64,000 bases of DNA from Pyrenophora tritici-repentis. Its lineage: Eukaryota > Ascomycota > Dothideomycetes > Pleosporales > Pleosporaceae. The stretch is taken from assembly GCF_003171515.1 (NCBI RefSeq), contig NC_089396.1, positions 2,480,001-2,544,000 on the forward strand, read 5' to 3'. Position 1 is the first letter of the stretch, and every line of letters starts with the position of its first letter. Shown here one piece after another: positions 43,456 to 53,837 of this stretch. The notes beneath the pieces are model-generated. The model made no database searches, was not told where the DNA came from, and saw only the letters and a program-made list of their open reading frames with translations. A program made the translations under genes and the position numbers.

Positions 43456-43802
43456 CTAATGCGCACACCCCAAATACTGCGACGAGCAATACTCATTCTC
43501 CCTACGCACAACCATTAGCCTCACATTCCCAATCCAGTAATCCGGCCGCAAACACCATTTCTTGGCAGGAACCACCAAAACACCAACATCAAATAACAAA
43601 CATGAACTCACCTCGTCAAATACCGCCCATCAGCCCTCGCCCTCCTCGTCTCCAAAAGCGGCGGCACAAACGGCAATGCCAGCGCCGAAACAACATAACC
43701 CGTTGCAAGTGTGGCTTTGAGTCTGTAATGCGGGTCGCGCGGCAATGAGGATGAGGAGTAGTAGCGGCGGAGTTGCGAGAGGGCTTGTGTTGAGAAAGTC
43801 AT
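43456..43802 (-). CDS. Small mitochondrial-type membrane protein (78 aa, predicted)
   Basis: Exon 1 is 43802-43612 and exon 2 is 43501-43456, joined by a 110-bp intron with a strong donor GTGAGT. The protein starts MTFSTQALSQLRRYYSSSS, an Arg/Ser-rich amphipathic presequence without acidic residues, followed by one transmembrane helix (ATGYVVSALALPFVPPLL) and a short tail containing two cysteines (NEYCSSQYLGCAH). This resembles the size and layout of accessory subunits of mitochondrial respiratory complexes, but I cannot assign it. An upstream in-frame extension to 44075 is probably leader. Confidence 0.55.
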
Positions 43803-44861
43803 TTTGGCGACTAAAACGAGATTTAAGTTTTTTTGCGAGATGGGGTAGTTGGGCTGTTTCTTTTGGTGGAAGTAGGGAACGGGAGATGTAGTGAAAGTAT
43901 ATAGTCGGATGTTTGTGCAGTTTGTACTATGTAAGTTTTTGGGGGGTATCGGCTGATGGATGCGTGATGTGGGGCCGAAAAGATGTCGTTTTGCGCTTTT
44001 GGGTTGGGGTTCGTTTTCGGGACTTGTGGGGTCGGTCGTGGGCGCGTGCTCTCGTTCTTCCTCTTTCATGCACATACACTCTCTCTTCGAAAACCGGGTA
44101 TTCGTTGTCTGATAAAGTAAGAGTCAAGTTAGGAGTGAGAACGGCAAAATAAACACCAGGAGAGAAAGCAGGCTCGGGATTTATACAAAACCAGGAAAAC
44201 GGCTGCCTGCGTTTGACCGCCTGAGATTCACAGCCTAACCAAACGGCCGCGGCTGGTCTGTGACCCTGGACATGAGCGATGATGGCGGGCCGGAGTCAAG
44301 CGACGCGACGCTCACCTTTTTTTTTGTGGAGTAAGGTGTAGTTGCCCACTAAGGCCGTTGTTGCAACGCTAAAACAATTTGATGTGCTTGCTTGCTTGCT
44401 TGCTGGCTGGCTGGCTGGCTGGCTGGCTTACACGCTGCTTTGAAATGCGCACATGACAAAGCAATCTTCAACAAATGCGGTGGTGACAAAGTTTCATCAC
44501 AAATGCTTAGATCAAGAGTAGGAAGATCGAGAAAGTCGTATTTAGGGAGTTTGCTCCAAAAGAGAAGGCTGTTCGTTTTCGATGGAAGTTACTGGTCGCT
44601 TCGATGAGGTCAGGGGCACCTAGCCTAACGTCTATCACACACGAGCTGCGTATAGCACACGATTCAACTTCATAGATGGCAAAGATGGAGCATGAGATGG
44701 AATAGATTAAACTGCTGCGTTCGGAGATATCCCAACCAGCCTATCTTAACATACATAAACCAGCATCGACAACCGCCGCCATAAAAGCTGCTCCCAGGAA
44801 AACCCCACCACCACGATAAACCGCCGCGGTGCTGTATCTCGAACAAAAGTAACAAGCTCCC
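43803..44861. other. Intergenic with TTGC/TGGC microsatellite
   Basis: About 1 kb between the small mitochondrial-type gene and the 3' end of the KR-site secreted protein gene. Only the simple repeat at 44386-44428 stands out. Confidence 0.35.
44386..44428. repeat. Microsatellite GCTT/GGCT
   Basis: About four GCTT units run into about six GGCT units without interruption. Confidence 0.9.
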
Positions 44862-45596
44862 TTACGTTTCTGTGTTCGTCAAGACCGGGATCTCATAAAC
44901 CTCATACTGAATACGCAACGCACGGTCCGTAGGCTGGAGAACCACCGGGCACTTCGACCCTTTATGTACAACAATGGAACGAGGCTTCAAACCAGCACCC
45001 GGCTTGAGGTAATAAGCAACGTTGGCAGGCATATCGTCCGCACCAAAGAACGTGAGGTATCGCACGGCTTGATCGTCAAAGATTTCCACCTTTGCGCTGA
45101 GGCTGGGAACTCCATCGGGGCCGGGGATGGGCGTGTACTTGAGGCCATCGTTGTTGGCGAGTTCGCTGATGGTCCAGACTGACTTGAGAGTAGCGCCGGC
45201 TGGGATAGCGTCGGAGCTGGCATGACATGAATCTCGGCGTCCTAGGAACGTGCTGCCGTCGTCGGCTAAGCGCACTCCTGATTCGTCTTTGCGCTTTTGG
45301 ATGATGTCGCGCATTCTAAGGTCGACCGAGACGGGAACTGGTTTGACGCCTAGCTCGAAGGGAGGGTTTTTGCCGGGCGTAAATGCACCATCGCGTTTAT
45401 CGATGGGGATGCGCAAATCGTCAAAAGGGTGGTCGGGGTTGAAAGGAGCATCGCGTTTTCCAACTTCGCCAGGGATTTCGATTGGTTTGAGGCGATAATC
45501 CTTGAAAGAATTGGCTTTGATCACTCCGCCGTGGGCAGTGAGGGAGGATAGGGCTGATAAGCCTAGGAAGATGGTTTGGACCGAGGGGACGAGCAT
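44862..45596 (-). CDS. Secreted protein with repeated Kex2-type KR sites
   Basis: Single 244-codon frame with a signal peptide (to about residue 22). Dibasic sites occur at residues 47-48 (KRDAPF), 67-68 (KRDGAF), 101-102 (KRKDE) and 120-121 (RRDS). The first two are followed by similar short peptides rich in Pro and Phe. The C-terminal half (residues about 125-244) looks like a folded domain with two Cys (SCHASSD and GSKCPVV). The N-terminal part may be a propeptide cut by Kex2. I do not recognise the family. Confidence 0.6.
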   Translation of the reverse strand: MLVPSVQTIFLGLSALSSLTAHGGVIKANSFKDYRLKPIEIPGEVGKRDAPFNPDHPFDDLRIPIDKRDGAFTPGKNPPFELGVKPVPVSVDLRMRDIIQKRKDESGVRLADDGSTFLGRRDSCHASSDAIPAGATLKSVWTISELANNDGLKYTPIPGPDGVPSLSAKVEIFDDQAVRYLTFFGADDMPANVAYYLKPGAGLKPRSIVVHKGSKCPVVLQPTDRALRIQYEVYEIPVLTNTET

Positions 45597-46467
45597 TGCT
45601 TTGGTAATGTTAGCTTCGATGTAATAATCAAGACGTATGGTACATGAAGGAAGTAGAGAAGAAGCATACTAGGGTTGTTTCAATTAAGCTTGTAGAATAA
45701 GTAAGTCTAGAATCGATGTTGAGCGCGCAGGTTTAGGGTTAGAAAGAGCGTGGAGAAACCTTGCAGTCCAGAACAAGGATACAGGGCCATGCTGGATCTA
45801 TATCTTCGTTCTCCTTTCCTTCACGACCAAGTGCTGACGCCCATTCAACTCGCCTCCACATAGGACAATTCGCGCTTACTCTCTGCCTGGCCAACTCTCA
45901 CCTAAGAACAGCCAGGATACGCGGCAGGACCAAAAGGGAAAGTGTAGCGATCAACTTCTCCTGTAGTATCATCTTGTCGTGTACATACCTGCTCGCGCGG
46001 CTGCCTGTGTATGTACGTCCTGTGTAGCACTAAGTACCCAGGATGTAAACTACATGTAATAACGCAAGTATTATTAAGCTCCGTGTGAAGGGGCAAAGGT
46101 CATCTGCCGTCAAGATGCCCGCGTACGGAAAAGGCTAGCATCGCCAACACCAACACGAGCACATAACCTCATCCAGCTTACACCGTGCTCGTGCAGATAC
46201 GTGTGAGCCACTTGGCGTCATTTTCTGTCACTTGGCTAGGTTGGCGTAACCCCTATGAGATGTAAGACGTACAAAACCGGAAGGTTTCGCGTGACTTACC
46301 GTACTTCTTACCTTTTGCATAATGCTATGCTTTGAAGATCTCTATATATAGGAGGCGATCAATCCTTTAACACACGTCTTTGCTATATCATCTATACCTA
46401 CGTTTACCTATTATTCTCTCTACAAGGCCTACTCTATCTATACCTATTTCAGGATTAAAAAGACACC
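45597..46467. other. Divergent promoter region
   Basis: No gene seen between the minus-strand secreted protein and the cysteine-rich protein. A TATATATA box is at 46343-46350. Confidence 0.4.
46343..46350 (+). promoter_or_regulatory. TATA box of the cysteine-rich protein gene
   Basis: TATATATA about 118-125 bases upstream of the ATG at 46468; the intervening leader is CT-rich, as usual for fungal promoters. Confidence 0.5.
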
Positions 46468-46826
46468 ATGCGCTTTTTAAGTGTACTCTTTATATCTGCT
46501 CTTACGAGCCTAGCAGCTGCTCGTATATCCTTTACACATTGCAAAGCAGCTGATCCGAACTGGACTGTACGTATTTCTATAATAGCATTAATAATTTTTA
46601 TCTTCCTTCGACATTTCTAACGTATGCTATAGCCGCCTCAAGGAAACTGCGGTGAAGAAGATATGAATGCGTGTAAAGATCCTCAAGTTTGTTTTGTATC
46701 AGTAAGTGGAATGGTTATTCTGAATATTTACTATAAGCCTGGCTAATATTAGAGAAGTGCCCTAGGGGGACGTTTCAGTCAGCGTGGGCAGCTCCCGACC
46801 GCAGTTGTCAATGCTACTGTGCTTGA
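46468..46826 (+). CDS. Small cysteine-rich secreted protein (effector candidate)
   Basis: Three short exons, 46468-46566, 46633-46701 and 46755-46826, encode a 79-aa protein. No exon is long enough to stand out in an ORF scan. A signal peptide (MRFLSVLFISALTSLAAA) precedes a mature part with eight cysteines, the last three spaced CxCxC near the C-terminus. The exon 3 acceptor is ambiguous: an AG two bases upstream (exon from 46753) would give a longer protein with fewer, less ordered cysteines. I prefer the 8-Cys version because the even number suits disulfides. Small size, signal peptide and nearby repeats fit a fungal effector-type protein; no homologue recognised and activity unknown. Confidence 0.6.
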
Positions 46827-47649
46827 GGTACCTGATGGGAGAGTAGCTTGTTACGATGTCGCTACGGGTGAGGCCGGGGAGAACGGCAGACATCTTGGAG
46901 AATCGCGCGGCACAGCTACAACCCGTTGTAGGGCCAAGTTACGCGCCTACTCATGGCGAGCAATGCGGCACAGTTGATCAAGAAGCGCTCAACAATGTGC
47001 TCGCCGCACTCCCTCAAGTCTATAGCAATAGACTATACAATAAGCGCCTAGGGCTCATTGTGTTCAAATTCGATTGGTATACTAATGCTAGCCTTGAATT
47101 CTCAACCATCGTGTTATGACATCAATCCACCAATCGTGTTAACACACACTACTAATCCGAGAACCAACCTAGATTTTAGAGACCCTACCAAGGGAAGTTT
47201 ACACAGTAGTAATAGATCACCCTACAACTCGCCCAACACCACACTCTCCTTCGTTGGAGGCTGACATGCCGGGAGAACTGCAGCTGCAGAATGGATGTGC
47301 GTTAAGTTTGACTTATCGCAGTTATACTGGCCCGACGCCGAAGGTCCGGAAGAAAAAGTGTCCTGGCACACAGGGGGATGTCTCGCTACGCAGGGATAGA
47401 CGTTACATGCTAATGTTAGTAATGAATGTAGAAAATGGCCACGGCGTCTATGGTAAGGGTGCATGATCCAAGTCCACTCAATCTCCAGCTCTTGCAACGA
47501 ACGTACGCCCGGCGGGCGGGCGGGCTGAATGCCATTAGACGACTACGCAACACTATCAAAAGGTCAATAAAAGCATTCGGCGCCTAGAAGTCTCTATTTA
47601 GGCAATCTTGGCAAACTACACAGACGACCTCCTTTTCTCTATAACCTAG
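46827..47649. other. Intergenic with decayed LTR
   Basis: Holds the LTR relic at 47051-47175. The 47222-47497 minus frame and 47254-47466 plus frame are featureless. Confidence 0.35.
47051..47175 (+). mobile_element. Decayed LTR relic related to the Gypsy element
   Basis: Matches blocks of the Gypsy LTR in the same order: TCATTGTGTTCAA, TTCTCAAC, CACCAATCGTG-like, and GAGAACCAACC (compare 11081-11209). It is diverged by many substitutions and small gaps, so it is an old copy or a related family. It lies 225 bases downstream of the cysteine-rich protein stop. Confidence 0.6.
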
Positions 47650-47958
47650 CTCTCCGAGAATCTAAACCAAACCTCGCGTGCTCCTAAGGATGCACAACTT
47701 CCCTCTGCTATTTCTAACGCGAAAGCCGTCGCTAGTCAAACATCACCTTCTCTTCAAGATACTGGTCGTCTGTTTCTCGTCAACTTTATCGACCAAGCAC
47801 ACCTGCGTCAGACTGCCGGCAGATACGGCGCTACTTATCAAGCGTACATCTACATTCACCCAGTTTCTGATGACTTCTCGCCGCAAAACCGTAAAATCGA
47901 ACGTGGGCAGCTCGGCTCCATCCTCGTTTACACACTGCAAGACCTGCTAAATAACTAA
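47650..47958 (+). other. Stop-free frame next to hAT, possible gene relic
   Basis: 102 codons without a stop, ending at a TAA 10 bases before the hAT element, with natural-looking composition (GRLFLVNFIDQAHLRQ, GRYGATYQAYIYIHPVS). No ATG at its start and no family recognised. It could be the 3' end of an older gene or element. Confidence 0.3.
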
Positions 47959-48144
47959 TTGTTGGCAACAGACTTTCCAACAAGCAAGTAAAGCAAGTCA
48001 CCGCTCTAAACTTGACTTGCTTGGTTCAAACATAGGCTTTACTTGACTTGCTTGGGGTGATTTTTTTACTTGCTTGACTTGCTTGTATTACTTGCAAGTA
48101 CTTGGATTACTTGACTACTACAAAGAGATTAAGCTACATACAAA

Positions 48145-48262
48145 TTACCAAAACTCAGTGTTCCACTCTAGTATGTTGTAATCTCCTACAAGCTGCTCAT
48201 CTGAAAGCTTAGCCTCGCTACAGTTGTACGGTTTATAACCAGCTCGCACCCATGACCTTACT
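48145..48262 (-). pseudogene. Displaced C-terminal coding end of the hAT transposase
   Basis: On the minus strand the sequence reads RAGYKPYNCSEAKLSDEQ to a TAA at 48147-48145. It continues the transposase where the LINE broke it (after LVRSWV), as the related remnant at 13574-13804 shows with RRWIRAG. It is separated from the main ORF by the LINE. Confidence 0.8.
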
Positions 48263-50163
48263 GCGGCACCCCGCAGGGATCGCCGCTATCACCGGTCCTA
48301 TACACCCTATACCTAGCTGAACTACTCAACCAGGACCGAAAACTCCGGTTCGGGTATGCCGACGACATCAACCTATACCGGGTCTCCCACTCTTTAGACG
48401 AGAACGTCGCACTGCTAGCAGAGGACCTCAAATCTATCAATGAATGGGGAGCTGCGAACAAGATCACGTTTGCACCAGAGAAACGGGAGCTGATCCACCT
48501 CACGCGCCAGAAAGGACTACATGCGCCGCCAATCCAATTGGAAGATCAAACAATTCACCCTATAGCCCCTGCGCAGGGGGGAAGCCAGACTGCGCTGCGC
48601 TGGCTTGGGGTGTGGTTTGATAGGGGACTAACTTTCAAGAAGCACGTCGCAGAAAGGGCGGCGCAAGCTAGGAAAGTAGCGAACCATCTCCGGAGCCTCG
48701 CCAACACAGCCCACGGCCCTCCAGCAGGATCGCTACGCAAGGCAGCCATAACATGTATCCTGCCCATACTACTATACGGAGCCGAAACATGGTACGAGGG
48801 CAGGACGAAGAACCCACGAATTGCAAGGGTTTCCCGTAAACCCACGGTCAGCACTAGGGTAGGCTGGCACCTAACCACGATAGATCAGGCACTAATAGCA
48901 GCCACGAAGGCAATCCTCCCTGCGTGGAGGACAACACCAAACGCAGTACTGCTAAGAGAAGCTGCGATGCCGTCGGCACAGGTGGCGCTGGAGGAGGCTA
49001 AGCTCCGCTTTGCGGTTCACCTACGCACGATAGACGACAAGCACCCACTTACTAATAGAACTACACTGCCACTAGTCATACGAGGACGCGCAGCGGGCAA
49101 CCGACGGATACCAAGATCGAAGGTTCAGCGCGTAGCACAACTGCTACCCGCCACACCCCGAAACGTCCTAGCCAGCCCTCACTTTTCATACGGGTCGAGG
49201 CAGGACCCAACGCAAGGGCAAGGAAAGGACATTGCTGCCCAGAATTTCACCATCTGGTGGGAGTCTCTTGGACAAGAGACAATCACTGTCTTCTCAGACG
49301 GGTCTGAACAACAAATCAACGGTACAAGGGTGGTCACTTACGGGTACGCTATATACCAGGGCCAGGCCGCCGTGGCGACTGGACAAGGCTCACTAAATGC
49401 CCTTAGCCACGTCTTCGATGCGGAGGCTATAGGCGCGTGCAGAGGACTCAAACACGCACTACAACTCTCACTGCCTAGCCAGAGGGAGATCGTACTCTGC
49501 ATAGACAGCACTTCGGTAATATGGGGCATACGCGGAGCCGCCCCTGCCTCCTCCCAATGGGCGTTCCTCCAAATTCATGGAGCTATGGAGGCCTACAGCG
49601 TGAAAACGCGGTGGGCGCCGGGACACATGAAGATTGTTGGAAACGAACTCGCCGACCAGCTGGCTGACAACGAGGCCAAAGACCCGCACCAGCCATACGG
49701 CATGGCCGCCTCCCCCACAAGATCCGGTATACGAACAGTAGGCCGCCGCCTCCTCGAACATACAAGGGACACTTGGTGGAAGGATAAGAGCAGTAGGCTA
49801 TCAGCATGGTACACGCAATGGCAGCTGCCATACGATACTAGGCGCACGCCCGCAGCGCTATGGCTACCCCGAAGGATACTCGCGAAAGTCCTTATGATAC
49901 GCTCAACGCATGGCGACTTTGAATGGTACCACCGAAAATTCAACCACGAGGATACCTCGAAATGCCTATGCGGCAGGCCCAAGACGCCAGAACACCTAGT
50001 GTTCTGCAAGAGAGCCACAACACACTTCAAGAAGTGGCCTCTACGCCCCATCGTGCCCCCTCGCACAAGACAGGAAGGCCTAGCGTACCTCGCGCAATTA
50101 ATAGACCAGCCACAAGAGTTCGAGACCTTCGTGAAGGTAACGAACTCCTTCTATGACGAGTGA
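48262..50163 (+). pseudogene. LINE ORF2 fragment: RT end, RNase H, C-terminal zinc region
   Basis: The stop-free frame begins within the RT at CGTPQGSPLSPVLYTLY, then FGYADDIN (catalytic YADD), followed by the thumb region. RNase H follows with FSDGSEQ, DAEAIGA, IDSTSVIWG and GHMKIVGNELAD, covering the four acidic/His catalytic positions. A Cys-rich segment (CLCGRPKTPEHLVFC) precedes the C-terminus. RT plus RNase H order is that of I/Tad-clade elements. No stops inside, so insertion is young, but the 5' truncation makes it dead on arrival. Confidence 0.88.
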
Positions 50164-50588
50164 TTTCTATTTTTGAATTTCACAAAGACCCGCTGAATTC
50201 CTTGGCATTATTCAGTGTAGGATTCGCGGCAAAACGCCGCATAGATGCCACAACCCACACGCTCTCTCTCAAACCTTTTATTATATCTCAAATTGCCTCT
50301 TGTTACTTTTTCGTTTCTCTCTCTAAAAAGCAGTTACTGTACTGCATCGATCAAAGGCGCAAGCCACGAAATACTAGAATATTGTAGGAAAACGGCTTCA
50401 AATGGCGGGAGTCCTTTTCACGAACATGTATATAGGCAGGACATCACTCCCCTTAGATACAAAACACCTAGGAATAGGTTCCACGAGGCAAGTGCGACAG
50501 CACTATAAGACCACGGCGGGACCCGCCCGAATACCCTATGGGAGGTTACAGATAGGGCGTTAAACCATAATCAACAACATCAACATCA
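48263..50588 (+). mobile_element. 5'-truncated LINE (non-LTR retrotransposon) inside the hAT element
   Basis: Flanked by a perfect 15-bp duplication ACCCATGACCTTACT (48248-48262 and 50589-50603). The 5' end is truncated within the reverse transcriptase, the 3' end has a simple CAACAT-like tail (about 50566-50588). A variable-length TSD, 5' truncation and simple-repeat tail are hallmarks of target-primed reverse transcription. Confidence 0.9.
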
Positions 50589-53050
50589 ACCCATGACCTT
50601 ACTAATTGAAGAGCTGCGAGTAGCTCACTGCCCAGAGCACGTCGTTTAGGTTCAAGAAGGTCGCCAAGCTCACTGAAGAGGCGCTCACAGTCGCTGCTTG
50701 ATGCTGGGATAGTCATGATATCGATTGCAAACTGCGCTAAATGCGGGTATTTCGGCAGTAGTTGTATCCAGTATTGGACAGGATTTCCATCTGCGTTGTA
50801 CTGCTCCTGCGTCCACTGCGGCTCTTGTGTTTTCCAGCGCTCAAACTCGTCAAGTGGAGCCTCTCGGTCATTGTTGCGGCTAAGTATAGCAATAATTGCC
50901 TCGTCTATGTTGTTGCTACTCGGCGCAGTTGTATACCGCTGGCGTGCTCGTTGAGGTTTGTATGCCGCCCAAAGCTGTTGGAACGACGCGTTGGCACTAG
51001 TAAGCCAATCAGCTTTGTCTGCCCACGCCACATCGCAGTAGTTCTTGTAGTACGGGTGTAGGCAAACAGCGGCGTAGTAAGCGGGCGAGTCGTCGAGCTT
51101 GTTGTAGTAGTCGTTGGCTTTGCTCCACGCGGCGCGGAGGTTGACGTTGAGGTGATCCTCTGGAGCCTCGGCATGAGCGTTGAAGTCGACGTGCTCGAAC
51201 GGGCGCGCCCGGGCCTCAAGCTTGCTGAGTACGTACTCAAAAACGGGTATAACCTCATAGATTGCGCCGTATTTGCCATCCTTAGAGCGTCCCTCGAGGC
51301 GTTTTGTGGCGTACTTGAGCGGCTCTAAGCAGTCCTGGTACTCTGCAATCACCGCCCAGTCAGCAGCTCGGAGCCCAGTTGATCTCATCCAGTTTGGGGC
51401 GTCGGGCCGCTTATTATTCCGCTGCGCAGCGTGCGCATCTTCAAGGATAACCCTATTGATATGATGCTCAGCGTACAAGTTATACGCGGCTTGAAGCTTG
51501 GTAGCGCGCTCAAAAGCAGCATAGTATGAGTTCCAGCGAGTGACGACAGGCTTGACTGGCTCGAGTACTTTGAGACGCCCTTCAGCAGGCAGGTTGTTGT
51601 TGGCAAGGCGCTGGTAGCCACGAAAAAGCTCGTACTGTTGCGGCGTTTTGATATAGTTGATGACGTCAACTAGCACTCCAATAGGGCCATCTTTCCGCCA
51701 CTCTCGCATATACTGCTCCTCGGTATTGTACTGCTCTTGAGTGTTGCCGTAGGCGTCTTTGTTGGTGCCAAATATAATAGCCTGGCCGATGAGGTTAAGC
51801 GTGTGACAACTGCAGCGGAGGCGCCGGTGAGCGGACTCAAATTCGTACTCGCGCGCGAGCGCGGCGATCGCAGTGTCGTTGTTGGTAGCGTTGTCGAGTA
51901 CAAAATAGCCTAATCGGTCGCTTGTTATTCCGTATGCTGAGAGCGTCGTCGAGATAGCTTTGGCAATAGCCTCACCGGTGTGGGCGCCAGCGAGCTCAGG
52001 CAGATCGATTGGTAAGTCTCGTATTATTCCAGCTGCGTCGGCAAAGTGAGCGACTACTCCAAAGAAGCCACGTTTACCACCCTTTGTTGTCCAGCCATCA
52101 AAGCTTACGTGTATTTTGCTTACTGAGCCTGACAGGGTGTCGATAACTTGCGGTCGTATAGACCGGAACAACCTCATCACAAAGGTAGAAACGCTGGTAT
52201 TACTTACCCACAACGCTGCCTCTGCCTCTGGGTTGGCAAATCTCATCATCTCTCTAAAATCAGGCGTCGTAAGTTCGCTGAGCGGGTGGTTTCGGTTAAC
52301 AAGCCACATGACAGTGGCTGTTCGAAAGCCCTCTACGTCGAAGTTTCCAAACGCGTTAGCAGTGTTTTGTTGTACGTCTAAACCAGCGTCAAAAGCTTGC
52401 CGCAACGACAGCTGGCCTCGAGCTCTCTGCGCTAACTTTGGGCCATCTTTCGTAAGGTTGTGGCCAGGCTTTGGTTGGCTGAGATGGGTGGCTGCTGAGG
52501 TTGTAGCCTGAGTAATGTTAAACAAACCACCACGGCCAGCGTCGATAGTTTTGTGTACATGGCAGTACTTGCACACAAACCAGATTCGAGATGTAGCATG
52601 GCGCTCAACAACGCGGTAGCCATACTGAAAGATCCAACTTTTTGGGCGCTTAGAACGCGCCAATGGCTTGATAAAATCAGGTAAACGTGCCCAGTCAATG
52701 CCGTCAAAGTTCTCAACTAGTGCGCTGTTTGTCTCATCCTGACCACCCTCTCCAGCCTCAGTTGTAGCCACCGTGCCAGCTCGGCTGCCCTCGGTGGGCG
52801 CGACAATCTCAGCCTCCGCCTGCGACTCTAAGAACTGCAACTCGAAGGTAGGTATTGGCGGCGAGGCGTTAGCCTGGCTTGCGGCAGCTAGGGTTTTGCG
52901 AGGTGATCGACGCTGAGGTCTAGGCTTAGATGCAGGCTTAGATGCAGGCTCAGGTGAAGCCTCAGGAGTTGAGGCGACGTTGTTGGTGGCAGCGGCTACT
53001 TTCGTACGTTTGCTCCGAGCAGAAGTTTGTGGTAGGCGACGTTTGGCCAT
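50546..53050 (-). CDS. hAT transposase with LINE-altered C-terminus
   Basis: Single frame of 834 aa from ATG 53050; the upstream in-frame extension through the TIR is unlikely to be translated. Features: a basic N-terminus, BED zinc finger at about 139-197 (CKYC with HLSQPKPGH), catalytic Asp318 in SFDGW and Asp386 in VLDNATN, a CSCHTLNL motif, and the dimerisation region SSSDCERLFSELGDLLEP near the end. The last 14 or so codons (DVDVVDYGLTPYL) are read from the LINE tail and replace 33 native residues (RAGYKPYN and onwards). Catalytic core is intact, so activity is possible but the missing tail may matter. Confidence 0.92.
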   Translation of the reverse strand: MAKRRLPQTSARSKRTKVAAATNNVASTPEASPEPASKPASKPRPQRRSPRKTLAAASQANASPPIPTFELQFLESQAEAEIVAPTEGSRAGTVATTEAGEGGQDETNSALVENFDGIDWARLPDFIKPLARSKRPKSWIFQYGYRVVERHATSRIWFVCKYCHVHKTIDAGRGGLFNITQATTSAATHLSQPKPGHNLTKDGPKLAQRARGQLSLRQAFDAGLDVQQNTANAFGNFDVEGFRTATVMWLVNRNHPLSELTTPDFREMMRFANPEAEAALWVSNTSVSTFVMRLFRSIRPQVIDTLSGSVSKIHVSFDGWTTKGGKRGFFGVVAHFADAAGIIRDLPIDLPELAGAHTGEAIAKAISTTLSAYGITSDRLGYFVLDNATNNDTAIAALAREYEFESAHRRLRCSCHTLNLIGQAIIFGTNKDAYGNTQEQYNTEEQYMREWRKDGPIGVLVDVINYIKTPQQYELFRGYQRLANNNLPAEGRLKVLEPVKPVVTRWNSYYAAFERATKLQAAYNLYAEHHINRVILEDAHAAQRNNKRPDAPNWMRSTGLRAADWAVIAEYQDCLEPLKYATKRLEGRSKDGKYGAIYEVIPVFEYVLSKLEARARPFEHVDFNAHAEAPEDHLNVNLRAAWSKANDYYNKLDDSPAYYAAVCLHPYYKNYCDVAWADKADWLTSANASFQQLWAAYKPQRARQRYTTAPSSNNIDEAIIAILSRNNDREAPLDEFERWKTQEPQWTQEQYNADGNPVQYWIQLLPKYPHLAQFAIDIMTIPASSSDCERLFSELGDLLEPKRRALGSELLAALQLVRSWVDVDVVDYGLTPYL

Positions 53051-53449
53051 ATTGGGGGTATCAGGGCAGTATAAATCACTGGAAAACGCGTTGCTATAGG
53101 GGATACTGCATTGCGATAGGCTTCTAGACAGGCGTACGTCGAGATTGGAGCAATGCGCTAGACTAAGGCTAACGTTATTTGATAGCCGCTTAGCCTGTTT
53201 GGGACTCAACCGAGGCAACTGCAACACTTCAAAACCATCGCGACATCTACCGTACAGCAGTTTTAGCACCCTCATCACAGTAACGCTAAAACAACCAAGT
53301 AAACCAAGTAAGCCAAGCAAGCAAAGTATCTTGACTTGACTTGCTTGCTTAGCTGCCCAGCTCTTACTTGACTTGCTTGCTTGGTTTAAACCAAGCAAGT
53401 CAAGCAAGTAATCCAAGTCAACTTGCTTTTTGGAAAGTCTGGTTGGCAA

Positions 53450-53837
53450 AGATAATGTTTAGCTTAGATAGCTTCTAGCATGCACAGTCGTAACATCTTG
53501 CAGCTACTAATATAGTTAGGGAGATTATCTATCTAAGCGCTATAAAGGCACTGGATAACGAACACACTATTATGGTCATTCATCATCGACGTTGAGCCCC
53601 ATCACCTAGCGCAGAGATTATAATAACGCTGACCCCGGTTATCCCATTCCTAAGAGTCATGATCCTATATGTAAGTGATGTCGATGCTTGGCAGCAGATT
53701 TTCACAACGCAGTTTTGTTGTAACAACGATATTCCTAACAGTCATATCTAGCGCATACAGCAGCTTTTGTATACCAAAATATCAACAATCTCACGTCACC
53801 CAGGTGTTGCCATCTACCCCTAGAAGCTTGCAGTCAC
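53450..53837. other. Intergenic
   Basis: Between the hAT target-site duplication and the F-box gene 3' end. Nothing recognised. Confidence 0.35.

Larger units (their letters stand above)
47969..53441 (-). mobile_element. hAT DNA transposon (5473 bp, TSD GTTGGCAA) carrying a nested LINE
   Basis: Terminal inverted repeats start CAGACTTTCCAA on both ends and match at 20 of the first 21 bases. A perfect 8-bp duplication GTTGGCAA flanks it (47961-47968 and 53442-53449). Both subterminal regions are packed with repeats of the type ACTTGCTTG, the usual transposase-binding arrangement. The transposase gene runs on the minus strand, and a 2.3-kb LINE is inserted in its 3' end. Without the LINE the element would be about 3.1 kb. 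Confidence 0.95.

Noticed and set aside
53051..53449. N-terminal extension of the hAT transposase frame through the TIR
   Set aside because: It translates terminal repeats; the ATG at 53050 gives the normal BED-finger start region.
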